This document shows, piece by piece, positions 1-9,931 of a stretch of 64,000 nucleotides of DNA (position 1 is the stretch's first letter; the number at the start of each line of letters is the position of its first letter). The notes below the pieces were generated by a model that saw only the letters and a list, made by a program, of their open reading frames with translations, was not told the DNA's origin and did no database searches. Source of the DNA: Blepharisma stoltei (lineage: Eukaryota > Ciliophora > Heterotrichea > Heterotrichida > Blepharismidae); NCBI GenBank assembly GCA_914767885.1, contig CAJZBQ010000004.1:721001-785000 (forward strand), written 5' to 3'. The translations under genes were made by a program, and so were the position numbers.

Positions 1-822
1 TACAATGTCATGGTCATGGAACTTCTTGGGCCTTCCTTGGAAGACTTGCATCAATTTTGTGGAAGATCTATGAGCGTCAAGACTGTGCTGATGCTGGCGG
101 ACCAAATGATCTCAAGAGTGGAGTACATCCACGCAAAAAACTTCTTGCACAGAGACATCAAGCCAGACAACTTCCTCATCGGCCTGGGACGCAAAGCAAA
201 TCAAGTCTACGTCATTGATTTCGGTTTGGCTAAAAAGTACAGAGATCCCAAAACCAACCAGCATATCCCATATCGAGAAGGGAAAAATCTCACAGGAACA
301 GCTCGCTATGCCTCTATCAGCACCCACATTGGCATAGAGCAGTCTCGAAGGGACGATTTAGAAGGCATTGGCTATGTCCTGCTTTACTTCCTCAGAGGAT
401 CTCTCCCTTGGCAAGGTCTCCAAGGCAACAACAAGAAGGAAAAATACGCTGCAATCATGGAAAAGAAGATGAGCACAAGCGTGGAGGTGCTATGTGCCAA
501 TTTCCCATTAGAATTCGCAACTTATATAAATTATTGCAAAGCATTGAGGTTCGAGGACAGGCCAGACTACAGCTATTTAAAACGACTCTTCAAAGATTTG
601 TTTTTCAGAGAAAATTATCAGTATGATTTCATGTTTGATTGGTGCTTGATCAGGCAGCAAGGAGGCCAAAATCAGCAAAATCCAAATGCTCAGCAAGCGA
701 GAAATCAAGATCCGCCAGCTCAAGAAGAAACAAAACAAAATCGGCAAAGAGCAAGTCAAACTCCTCCCAGCCATGTCCCTGGTCCAAAAATTGTGACGAT
801 TGCTTCCAGAGGTATGAGATAA
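1..822 (+). CDS. Casein kinase I family Ser/Thr kinase (5'-partial)
   Basis: The reading frame is open from base 1, so the N-terminus lies outside the window; the stop is TAA at 820-822. The visible part starts in the hinge ([11 protein letters not shown], typical of CK1). It then holds the catalytic loop HRDIKPDNF and the [11 protein letters not shown] magnesium-binding DFG segment. The CK1-specific GTARYASI activation segment replaces the usual APE motif. The last ~60 residues are rich in Gln, Asn and Lys, a disordered tail as in many CK1 delta/epsilon-like proteins. CK1 enzymes phosphorylate pre-primed or acidic serine/threonine sites in the cytosol and nucleus. No insertion interrupts this part. 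Confidence 0.95.
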   Translation, partial: YNVMVMELLGPSLEDLHQFCGRSMSVKTVLMLADQMISRVEYIHAKNFLHRDIKPDNFLIGLGRKANQVYVIDFGLAKKYRDPKTNQHIPYREGKNLTGTARYASISTHIGIEQSRRDDLEGIGYVLLYFLRGSLPWQGLQGNNKKEKYAAIMEKKMSTSVEVLCANFPLEFATYINYCKALRFEDRPDYSYLKRLFKDLFFRENYQYDFMFDWCLIRQQGGQNQQNPNAQQARNQDPPAQEETKQNRQRASQTPPSHVPGPKIVTIASRGMR

Positions 823-1444
823 ATATTACTTATGTTTCCCATTATATAATAAGTTTATCATCAAAATTAATTCGAGCAGGCATCTAGCTTCAAGCTGATC
901 TCCTTATTTTGATATTTCACCATAGAAGTTTAATGCTAAGTTTATATAAGAAATTATTTTAGAATAATGCTTGAATTAATGAAAAATATACTAATGGACT
1001 ATTTTGAAATTCATAAAATCCTAATACTAGATTTTTTGAGCTCCTCTTATAGTTTTAGGCTGATTTAGAACTTCAAAAAAAATCTAAATTTCATAAATAA
1101 AGAAAAATGTTAAACCTTAAACCTGATAGTCATTTTTAAACCCAAAATAATGGTGCATTTATATTTACTGGATAATTGATAGCATTAAAGCCAAAAACCT
1201 TGTCCTGGAATTAGCTAGCGTAATTAATCACATAAAAGTATGGCGGAATAATATAGTGATTTTTTGAGCCACATCAATGCAGTCTGTGACAAAGTTTCCA
1301 AAATTTAAATAATAATAGATTATTTTATACTTTTAGGCTAAATATTCTAAATCTTTCTTTCATCTCAAAGTTTTCGTTTCTGGAATTTTTGGGACTTCAG
1401 ACATCTTGAGCCAATGAGTTTCACGGATTTTTATCCACATAATT
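823..1444. other. AT-rich intergenic region
   Basis: About 620 bases between the kinase stop and the next start codon. It is AT-rich with stops in all frames. I saw no repeat family, inverted repeat or conserved reading frame. Confidence 0.6.
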
Positions 1445-3301
1445 ATGTCCCAGAAGGTTTACGATATTAGACAAACACCTACTCCATGCAAATGGAGCCT
1501 CAATTCGAGCGAACCTTCTCCTCATCGCCACATCCCTCACCAGGAGCGTCCAAAAATATGTGGTTCAATTTTGGAAGCAATTGGAAATACTCCGATGGTT
1601 CGAATAAACAACATTACCAAAAAGGACGGGATCGAATGCGAAATCCTTGTAAAATGCGAGTATTTGAATCCAGGCGGATCAGTCAAGGATAGAATTGGTC
1701 TCAGAATGATTGAGGACGCTGAAAGAGATGGGAGGATTGAGCCAGGGTGGACGTTGATTGAACCCACATCAGGAAATACAGGGATTGGACTTGCTTTGAC
1801 GGCTGCTGCAAAGGGTTATCATTGCATAATCACATTACCTGAAAAGATGAGTCAGGAAAAAAGCAACACTCTCAAAGCCTTGGGAGCTGAAATTATCCGA
1901 ACTCCAACAGAAGCTGCTTTTAATTCACCAGAAAGCCATATTGGAGTTGCAGATAGACTAGAGAGAGAGTTACCCAAAGCAATTGTACTAAACCAGTACT
2001 CAAATGCATCCAACCCATTAACACACTATGATCAAACTGCAGAAGAAATCTTGAGCCAATGTGATGGGCATTTGGATTACTTTGTGGTTGCTGCAGGAAC
2101 AGGCGGCACTATGACTGGCATTTCAAGAAAACTGAAGGAGAGATGCCCGAATGTAAAGATCATTGGTGTTGATCCTGAAGGCTCTCTGCTGGCAGACCCA
2201 GAGCACGACCCTGTTGGGACATACAAAGTTGAAGGTATTGGCTATGACTTTGTCCCAAGAGTTTGCAATAGTGAATTAGTCGATCAATGGGTCAAGACAA
2301 ATGACCAAAACTCATTCGATATTGCAAGAAGACTTATCAAGGAAGAAGGAATCCTTGTTGGTGGCTCATCTGGCTCATCCTTCTGGGCAGCTCTACAGAT
2401 TGCTAACTCCCCCCCCCCCCCTCCGTGAGCGAACAAAACCATTAGAAAAATCGCCATTTTTTGACCAAAAACCCACCCTCCGTGAGTGAACAAAAATTTT
2501 TTTTAATAGAAAAATTTTAATGGAAAAAAATTTTGATATATAAGTGATAATTAGTATAATGAAATCTAGAGCTAATTCTGTTTAATTTTAAACAAATTGC
2601 GTTTTTAAAAACATAAATTTTGCAAATTAAATTAATATTTGCTTCCCAATTTTTGCAAATTAGGATTTTTTTAAATTTCGAAAAAAATATTTTTTATAAA
2701 ATTTATATATAAATTTTTTTTTAAAAAAAAAATTAACCCCCCTCCGTGAGCGAACAAAATTTTTTTGTTCGCTCACGGAGGGGGGGGGGGGAGTAAGACT
2801 CTTCCAGCTGGCAAAAGAGTTGTTGTCTTGCTGGCAGACTCCATCAGAAACTATATGACCAAGTTCATCAACGACAATTGGATGATACAAAACGGTTTCA
2901 TGCTTCCACCAGAAGACAACGCATTGAGTGGAAAATCTTTAAGAGACTTGAACCTGAGCCCTTCACAAAATGTTTTGCCTTCAACCCCTTGCTCAGAAGT
3001 TTTGCAACTAATGCAAGAGAAATCGTACGATCAGCTGCCTGTTGTGGAAGGAAGCAGTATATTAGGCGTGGTCACAGTTGGTGGAATCACAGCAAAATTA
3101 TCATCAGGAAAGCTCAAATCCACCGATCCATGCAGCATGTTTTTGTACAAAGGAAACAGAATCGTAACTCTGGATACTCCACTCACATACTTGAACACAT
3201 TATTTGAGGATGAGCATTTTGCCCTGGTTAACACAGGGACATATATTTCAATTGTTACTCCTATTGATCTCGCAAGATATGTTGCCACCCTTCAAGCTTA
3301 A
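1445..3301 (+). CDS. CBS: Cystathionine beta-synthase, interrupted by a MITE/IES
   Basis: PLP enzyme that condenses serine and homocysteine to cystathionine in transsulfuration. Coding is 1445-2406 joined to 2797-3301, giving 488 residues. The 387-bp insert between lies between TAA repeats; removing it and one TAA gives ...[11 protein letters not shown]..., matching the family without a gap. The N-terminus has a Cys-x-Trp and SPHxH motif (C15, H27) like the heme site of animal CBS. The PLP lysine is K81 in GGSVKDR, followed by the PTSGNTG phosphate loop and GTGGT. The last ~110 residues form the CBS-pair regulatory module. The first half alone also resembles cysteine synthases, but the NYMTKF segment and C-terminal module favour CBS. 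Confidence 0.95.
2407..2793 (+). mobile_element. Family A MITE/IES copy A1 (in CBS)
   Basis: 387 bp from CTCCC to GGGAG, flanked by TAA at 2404-2406 and 2794-2796. The motif CCCTCCGTGAGYGAAC occurs four times. It forms a direct pair at the left end (outer and ~70 bp inward) and an inverted pair forming a hairpin at the right end. The interior is AT-rich and non-coding. It brings a stop and a frame break into a conserved enzyme, and precise removal repairs the gene. It probably belongs to the abundant MITE-derived IES class reported for Blepharisma; that identification is from memory and untested. Confidence 0.9.
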
Positions 3302-3367
3302 GTAACAAATTCGATTAACTATTGATGATTAAAATTATCTTTTAAGCTAGTTTATTCATAAATTAAT

Positions 3368-6300
3368 CTATGATTTGAATTGTAGCATGCTGTCTTCAAT
3401 CATCAATCGGCTCAAAATAAAAGGAATTTTCTTTTGTACAGTTTCTAAATCCTGCAGCATATCTAAATACATGGTATAAAAATACGAAAATTTGCCCTTT
3501 ATAGCAGAAATTTCGATTTTCTTTTCGTTCCCGAAGACATAAATAATGTCGACATCGTATTCAATCCCATCAGCTAACTCTGTTTTTCCCGTATAAATTT
3601 TCCTCGCGATAATCTTTTCCTCTTTATTTTCTTCATTACAAATATCTACAAGGTCATTCTTTATTCTAATTTTTTGAAGAAGTTCATCCTGTTGTCGTCT
3701 CAGCTCAGCTTCATCAGGCTCTATTTCTAGTCTTGAGCATACATTAGCCAAACTGTCGTTTAGTTCAATTGGCTTCGATAGCCCTTTTTCTAGAGGATAT
3801 GCATCTACCACAATGTTCACCTCCACCTTTTTCCTCATAAGGCGGTTTTTGAAGTGAGCTTCCTTAATAGTTTTATAAATTGACACAAAATAGAAGGAGT
3901 GCTGCAAGATTGTTTTGCCAAAAGCTAAATAGTCAAAAAATCTTCGCTGCTTTTGGTAGGTTTCTCTGCATTTCCAACTGCGGAACCAAGACTGAATCAT
4001 CAAGGCTGATTTTTGGGCTTTGTGACTTCCTGCTTTCATAAGCTCATTGAGAAACTTGCTATTTTTTATTGGCTGCCTGATTGCATTTTTGATATGTTTG
4101 TATTTTTTGGGATTTCCTGCGTTTACCTTTCTTTCCGAATATGCAGGCTTCAGCACAGTCACATTGATTTTTGGGTAGTTTTTCACCTTCACATTTTCTT
4201 CCATTCCCAGATCTTCTTCTTCATCTATATTGAAATCGTCTTCATCAATTTCAAGCTTTTCTTCTTCAATCATCCCATTAAAGCTGTCTTCTTCAGTGTT
4301 TTTTCTTGACGCTTCTGCCACAGCAATAATTGGGTTTCTGCTTTCGCCAAGCAGTTCTTGATTGGTCTCGCAACGCGATGCTAAAATTGGCATTGGCGAA
4401 GGGACAACTTGAGCCTTGACTCGCAACTTTTTCTGACACCAGTTTTCTTGGCAAAGATACATGATTCCTCCACAAAACCTAATAATCAGCAGCCCTACTC
4501 CAACAAAGGCAATAGAATAGATATACCATCTCGTTGCATCGCTGCCTGATTTGTCAACCAAATTTAAATAATAGGCAAAAGCACTATTGCAAAGCGCCCA
4601 AACAATGGCCCATCGCGTTCTGAATTCTTCGAACTCTTCCAAGTGAGCCCTTTCCTCATCACTCTGCTGGTCGGGTCTATTTCCCCAGGTGCAGTCATGG
4701 ATATTGCATATGGCATATACCAGAAATAAATTGACATAAGATGGCGATAAAAAGACGAAATGCAAAACTCCCTTCAGTACAGTCAAGGTTGCACCATGGC
4801 AGAGAGTGTTCATGGCGAAGCAAAAAATAGTGGCAACCATCAAAGGGATGATCCAACTATTCGAGCTCAGGTTTGTGATGATATATTTGAACATTAGTCC
4901 CATAGTCAGTAGCATATATACTCCGAAGATGCAAGCTATCACCTTGTAGGCATCTTCTACACGCTTTGGCTTTACTCCAAGGGCCATAATGAACACAATT
5001 ATCAGCAGCGTAGTATATGATATTATGATCCATCCAGAAAAACTAATAATTGTGGAATCAGAGTCTTCTCCAAATTGCTTGCGAACAGCGATGGCAAATG
5101 CCAAAAAGAACGAGCCTACCATGAACCATGAGAAAACGACATTGACCACATAATAAATCATTTGCATCGTGAAGCAGCATTTTCTGGTCGTACTGTGGCC
5201 TGATTCAAAAACAGAGCTCATACGCTTGATTGAGTCAATCAATGCGAACCATGAGCCGTTTATTCATCTTCTGCGCTGAGCCATAAGAACTGAGAGCTTA
5301 TCAGGAACATCCGTTTCTGCGATTGAGTTTTTAACATATCTTAGAATGTAATCTCTATTTTTTTTAGAAACCAGGGCCAAGCAGAGCACTCTGTCTTCAG
5401 CAAGGTAAATATTGGACTGAAAAGCATCCATATATTCTGGGTGGCAAATGGATTTAAAATAATGCTCCCATAGTGGAGCTCCTTGCAAAGCTTCCCACCT
5501 ATAAGCACTGAAAGCTCCAGGCAAGACAGTAATGTACCCTATCACACTCTCTAGGGCTTTATCAAAGATATGTGCGAATTTATATTCAACCATCTGAGCC
5601 CCTACAACAAGATTCCAAAAGCTTGGCTCCATTGGTCTAATTTCACCGCAGCATCCAGCAACTCTTACATCAGTCTTCATGCACTCGTACAGCAAAAATA
5701 AGGAATTTGGGAGAGGCCTGGTTCCGACGTCCAACAACATAACATAGTTGGGATTGAACATTTCACAAAATCCTCCGAAGAATCATAGATGTGTGTTCAG
5801 CTTCTTTCTGTTTTTTTGTTTGACGCAAAAAATGAACTGGAGAGTATTGCTTTCATCGAATTTTGCATTCTGCATAAAGCAGTGGGCAAATTCATCGTCA
5901 TCAATTTCGTCAGGAATTTTGCACTGCATTGTATCTTCAACATGGAAAAAATCCTTGATTTTCTGCTCGTCAAAAAACTGGGAAAAAAATTGCTTTTGCT
6001 TGTTGAAAGTCTGCAGAAAAGGCTTAAGCCCATCGACTATAATAATGCAACATATCGCGCTTTCGGGAACACCAGCACGCTTGAAATCCTCAAGATTTTC
6101 TGTGATACCAATCATAGTATCCCTGAAGTTTTTAACATCTTCGTTATACATTGTGACCACAATCAGAAACTCAACTTTTGTCTGACCTTTTTTGCTATAG
6201 TCATAAAGCAGATCTTTAAAAATGCCTTGCCGAAAGCCAGCTTCGGGAGGAATCCATGTAAGTCCTTGGGTTACTTTTAGGCCTCGAAACTGCTTACTAT

Positions 6301-6460
6301 CGACATATCGGTTTTCCATGACCTTCACAAGTTTTAATGGTTGATAGACAAGATCAATGCTCTTTCCGAGGGGTTGGATTTCAGGGTTGTGCTCGACTTG
6401 ATCGGGAACGAGAGAAATGTGTCCTTCTTTGCCAGCTTTTGGGGTTAGTGGCTGGTCCAT
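3368..6460 (-). CDS. Chitin synthase (family 2 glycosyltransferase), multi-pass membrane protein
   Basis: 1,030 residues, ATG at 6460, stop TAG at 3368-3370, read through two TGA codons (5783-5785 and 5264-5266) as Trp. Makes chitin from UDP-GlcNAc at a membrane. In order it shows the VTMYNED nucleotide-sugar segment, WFFGGF..LLDVGT metal-binding region, the EDRVL acid, and QRRRW (residues 395-399), whose Trp is TGA. Several hydrophobic helices follow, then a long cytosolic tail with an acidic stretch. An IQ-like motif (IQSWFRSWKCRETYQKQ) suggests calmodulin binding, which is inference. No insert interrupts it. A product could serve in cyst walls, since many ciliates make chitinous cysts; this is not shown here. 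Confidence 0.93.
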
Positions 6461-7242
6461 GTCAAAATGTATTATTATTAAATTAGCTGTTTAATTTTTA
6501 GATGTTCTGATTGGTGTGCATTTCATCAGAAAAAAATGTAGTCGAATATTTTAAAAAAGCAGACATAACTATTATTTTCGATTAAAATGCTTTGAGCAAG
6601 TTATTTAATAGGAAATGTTGACGTATCAAAAATGGACGACCATAGGGATGAAGCCGTTCTGATCAATGTCAAATTATTAAAAGAAGAAAAACTAAGCCAG
6701 AGGATTCGGTTGATTTTGGATATAACTTTTTTAGGCTATTTCTCCCCGCCTTTCGTTTTCTTTGCCAAATCTGCACTTATCTAATTTAATTTAGTACTTT
6801 CAACTTATGGTTTCTAAATATTACAGATCCTATATGCCATTTCTAATATCTTTTTTGCACCAAATTAATAATATTCAATACTATTTCAATTATTTTATTA
6901 GCCATCCTAGCAGCAGTGTTATGTCTACCTCTATCTCTTGCAAAGTAAGATTATTTAATTTTTGGCATCGTTGAAAAAATAAAAAATCTCTTATAATCAA
7001 TAATAACTTAAGTAATTGATTCATGATGTATTAGAGATCTAATATGCATTTTTAGTTTTATTAATCATAAAACATCTCATGGAGATGCTTAAAAAATATT
7101 TCTGTTTTGATTCTTTAAATATCAATTGTGAATATGAGCAATGATATAGCAGTATGATCTATAAGTTACAGAGGCTTACTTAATAGACAATATGCTTTTG
7201 ATAAGTGCAAATTTACTATCGAAATAGGTAAGCCATAAAGAT
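6461..7242. other. Intergenic region holding the small ORF
   Basis: Lies between the start of chitin synthase (leftward) and the end of the proteasome gene. Apart from the short frame at 6632-6784 and a second hydrophobic stretch near 6870-6950, it is AT-rich with no recognisable repeat. Confidence 0.5.
6632..6784 (+). CDS. Small ORF with a hydrophobic end, possible first exon or remnant
   Basis: A 50-codon frame opens with ATG at 6632 and ends at TAA 6782-6784. Its first 30 residues are charged (MDDHRDEAVL...) and the rest is hydrophobic (LGYFSPPFVFF). About 100 bp further, a second hydrophobic open stretch (AILAAVLCLPLSLAK, ending near 6950) suggests the two may be parts of one small membrane protein. 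They would be split by an intron or short IES whose ends I could not place. No family recognised. Confidence 0.3.
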   Translation: MDDHRDEAVLINVKLLKEEKLSQRIRLILDITFLGYFSPPFVFFAKSALI

Positions 7243-7992
7243 CTAAAGACTAGTTAAATATTCTTCAACTCCGCTTGGCGTCAACCTTCTAAATATCTTG
7301 TCTTGAGTAGAAACGACTGCTACTTCGACGTTTTGGCTCGTAATTGCCTCTTCCATAACTTGTTTCAAAATGCGCAAAGCCATTTTTACCCCATCCTCGA
7401 GTGACAAGTCAGTCTTGAATTCTTCTTGAAGCATAGTTTGAGCTCCTTCTGCAGCGCTGCCGATAGCTTTTGCCTTGTATTTAAACAGGGTCCCAGATGG
7501 GTCTGTGGTAAAAAGTGCTGGCCCATTTTTATCAACTCCTCCAATAAGTAGTGAAACTCCATAAGGTCTTGACATAGGCTTCTTTTGTGATCCATCGCCT
7601 TCTCCAAAGTTAAGAGACAAATCACAAACACTCTGTGCAATGCTCTGGAGGAGCATTTCCTCTAAGTACGTGAACCTGTGATTCTGAGCTTCAGCTCTCG
7701 CATGATCTACAAGGGTTCTTGCGTCAGCTAGGATTCCGCTCATTGCGCAGCCGACATGGCTGTCAATCTCGAAGATCTTCTCAATCGATGAAGGCTCTAT
7801 CAGCTTGCTTGTGACTCTCCTTTCCACAGCAAGAACAACGCCATCCTGACAAGTAATGCCGATCGAAGTTGAGCCTAGCTTGATTGCCTCTAATGCATAT
7901 TCGACTTGAAACAGCCTTCCTTCTGGAGAAAAAGTGTTGACGCCTCTATCGTACTCATTTTTCGTTGCAAACATTTTATTCTTATCAGTCAT
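7243..7992 (-). CDS. PSMA5: 20S proteasome subunit alpha-5
   Basis: 249 residues, ATG at 7992, stop TAG. It has the alpha-subunit signature EYDRGVNTFSPEGRLFQVEYA(L)EAIKLGST near the N-terminus. The alpha-5 motifs EPSSIEKI, GCAMSGILADA, MSRPYGVSLL and GSAAEGAQ are also present. Alpha subunits form the gated outer rings of the 20S core and lack catalytic threonine, as here. Length equals the usual ~241-250 residues. No insert or in-frame TGA. Confidence 0.97.
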   Translation of the reverse strand: MTDKNKMFATKNEYDRGVNTFSPEGRLFQVEYALEAIKLGSTSIGITCQDGVVLAVERRVTSKLIEPSSIEKIFEIDSHVGCAMSGILADARTLVDHARAEAQNHRFTYLEEMLLQSIAQSVCDLSLNFGEGDGSQKKPMSRPYGVSLLIGGVDKNGPALFTTDPSGTLFKYKAKAIGSAAEGAQTMLQEEFKTDLSLEDGVKMALRILKQVMEEAITSQNVEVAVVSTQDKIFRRLTPSGVEEYLTSL

Positions 7993-8721
7993 ACATTAAT
8001 GGGATTTAAAGAAAATAACTAAACTTTCAATGACTTTTTAATCAAATTAATAATAATCGCTATCTTTTTCATATTCCTTTTAATTAATTGATAAAAATGA
8101 AAGCTGGCAGAGGCTTTTCCTTAAACTTATTGTTTGATTATTAGCACTGAAAGAAAATTTTCAACAAATAGTGATTAATAATTATTAGTAGAATTAATTT
8201 CAATATCTTTGAGTTATTCAAAGATTTATGTGTTTCAGCCCACTCTGATGCTTTTAAAAAATGTTGATTGAATAATTTAGCTCTATGGAGACAACTAAGG
8301 TTAATTTTATCATTAAATTTATGAAAATATAAAAGCAATATATAATTAATGTAGAAAACAATATAATTGCTTTAGAATATTTTTTAAAAATCTTGAAAAA
8401 TAAAAATAAATTAATACTTAACATGTATTTCTAGTATAATTAATTGGCTTTTTAATACCTCAATTAGCAAATCTTTTCTTTTCATACTAATTCAAACATC
8501 ATCAACTTCGGACGACTATATATTCTTAAAATATTATACTGATATTATAAATTGTATCATCACAATAATTCAATCAAATTCACATTGTTTTATAAAATAT
8601 TTTACAAAATTTTTATAATATTTTCTGCTGATTCAGTTAGATTTACTCAAAGAACCTTAAAATGCTAATTAAAATATAAATAGCTTGTTCTATTTCTTCG
8701 GCTATTTAAATATTTTTGCAA
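7993..8721. other. Divergent intergenic region
   Basis: About 730 AT-rich bases between the leftward proteasome gene and the rightward XLF-like gene, so it should hold both promoters. I recognise no repeat, palindrome or reading frame of note. Confidence 0.5.
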
Positions 8722-9594
8722 ATGGATATTTGGAAAACTTTCTTTCTCACACATTTAGACTCTTTGAAGCTCTTAGAAGATAAAAATTGGTGAAGCCTTA
8801 CTCAAGATGACGAGATTTGGATGATAAAAGCTAAAGCAGTTTCAGGAAATGACGGCAGTGCTTCATATGCTCTCATTTTAACAAATATGAGGGATACCTA
8901 TTTTTCATCAGCAGGGACAACACAAATCCAGCAAGAAATAACTGTATTTTCTATTTAGCAATATAACCCCAACATTCAAGGTGGCATGGCTGGCTTGGTT
9001 AATATGCTGAATACAATTATAAGTAAAAAAGATCCTCAATCTACCTACAAAATCAGAATTGATCAGAATAGTGCCGAATTCGAAGCAAAGAAAACTCTCA
9101 GTGCTATCTATGAGTTTAACTGAAAATTCTCTGCTATTCAGCTTGATGAGGACATTTCTAAACGAATTTTATCTACCTTGATGGTCATCCCTTTATGCAA
9201 AACTGTAGTTGCGCAAGATTCTCTTATAAAGCAATTAGAAGACCAAGCTGGAGCTAGAAGAAATGCAGTTGATATGAAATTGTTTGTTCCTAAAAATATT
9301 GAAGAAATTCCATGTCCAGAACTTGCACAGCATACAGTGGCTGCTCTTAATGAGTCATATGCACAGCCAGTTAGAGAAATAGAAGGGTATGTTCGAGTGG
9401 AAAATGAAAGGAAGAGGAAATTTATAGAGGAAGCAAAAGAGCCAATAAAAAAATTCAGAGCGAATTCTCCAAAGCCTCAGCAAAAGAGCAAAGTGGATTA
9501 TAAAGAGAGTGAAGAAGAAGTGAGAAGAAAAAGAGAGCTTGAAATAAAATTAGCTATGGGGAAAAAAGGGAAAAAGAAATTAGAATTTGTTTAA
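8722..9594 (+). CDS. NHEJ1: XLF/Cernunnos-like non-homologous end-joining factor
   Basis: Coding is 8722-8943 joined to 8959-9594, giving 285 residues. The 15-nt intron GTATTTTCTATTTAG holds an in-frame TAG and its removal keeps frame. Two TGA codons read as Trp. The order fits the XLF fold. There is an N-terminal head of beta strands (IWMIKAKAVSG, SYALILTNM, WSL), then a segment like the XLF head/coil border (YEFNWKFSAIQLDEDI). A helical coil follows (LSTLMVIPLCKTVVAQDSLIKQLE). The basic C-terminal tail (KKGKKKLEFV) recalls the Ku-binding tail of XLF. XLF bridges DNA ends with XRCC4-ligase IV. The assignment rests on motif order and the Trp-rich hinge; overall identity is low, so XRCC4 or PAXX relatives remain possible. 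Confidence 0.6.
8944..8958 (+). other. 15-nt spliceosomal intron
   Basis: GTATTTTCTATTTAG begins GT, ends TAG, is 15 nt long and contains an in-frame TAG at the only premature stop of the gene. Introns of 15-16 nt are a heterotrich hallmark. Confidence 0.85.
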
Positions 9595-9931
9595 ATTTTC
9601 ATTTAATCATATTTTATTATGTACACAATTGTATCTATAAATATACAAATCCCAATTATTTTTGGCCATATGAACCTTGCTTTTTTTAAAAGCAGCAGCA
9701 ATAATCATAAAAGCATTTTATAGAAGTTAGCACCTGTAATTTTTAAACTAATTATATCAAGCAATGATGAACCTGGGTAGTGTTTGCACTATGCAATTGA
9801 AATCAGCGTTAAAATCTAAAATCTAGAGATTCTTTTGAGCAAAATGAGAGAGCCTGCTCTTCTCCAAATTAAGATTGATAATATTTTGCAAAGGATTATT
9901 CATATAAAAACTTATCTGATCGATATTTCTA
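9595..9931. other. Convergent intergenic region
   Basis: 337 AT-rich bases between two genes reading toward each other. Nothing recognised. Confidence 0.5.

Noticed and set aside
2404-2796. Large insert in CBS as a spliceosomal intron
   Set aside because: Ends are TAA|CTCCC...GGGAG|TAA, not GT..AG. Known introns here are 15 nt, and the same element recurs in unrelated genes and between other elements.
5264-5266. TGA as selenocysteine or stop readthrough
   Set aside because: TGA falls at conserved Trp sites in many unrelated genes, so a code change is simpler.
3368-6460. Three separate genes on the minus strand instead of one chitin synthase
   Set aside because: The breaks are only TGA codons at conserved Trp positions, and catalytic motifs run in proper order across them.
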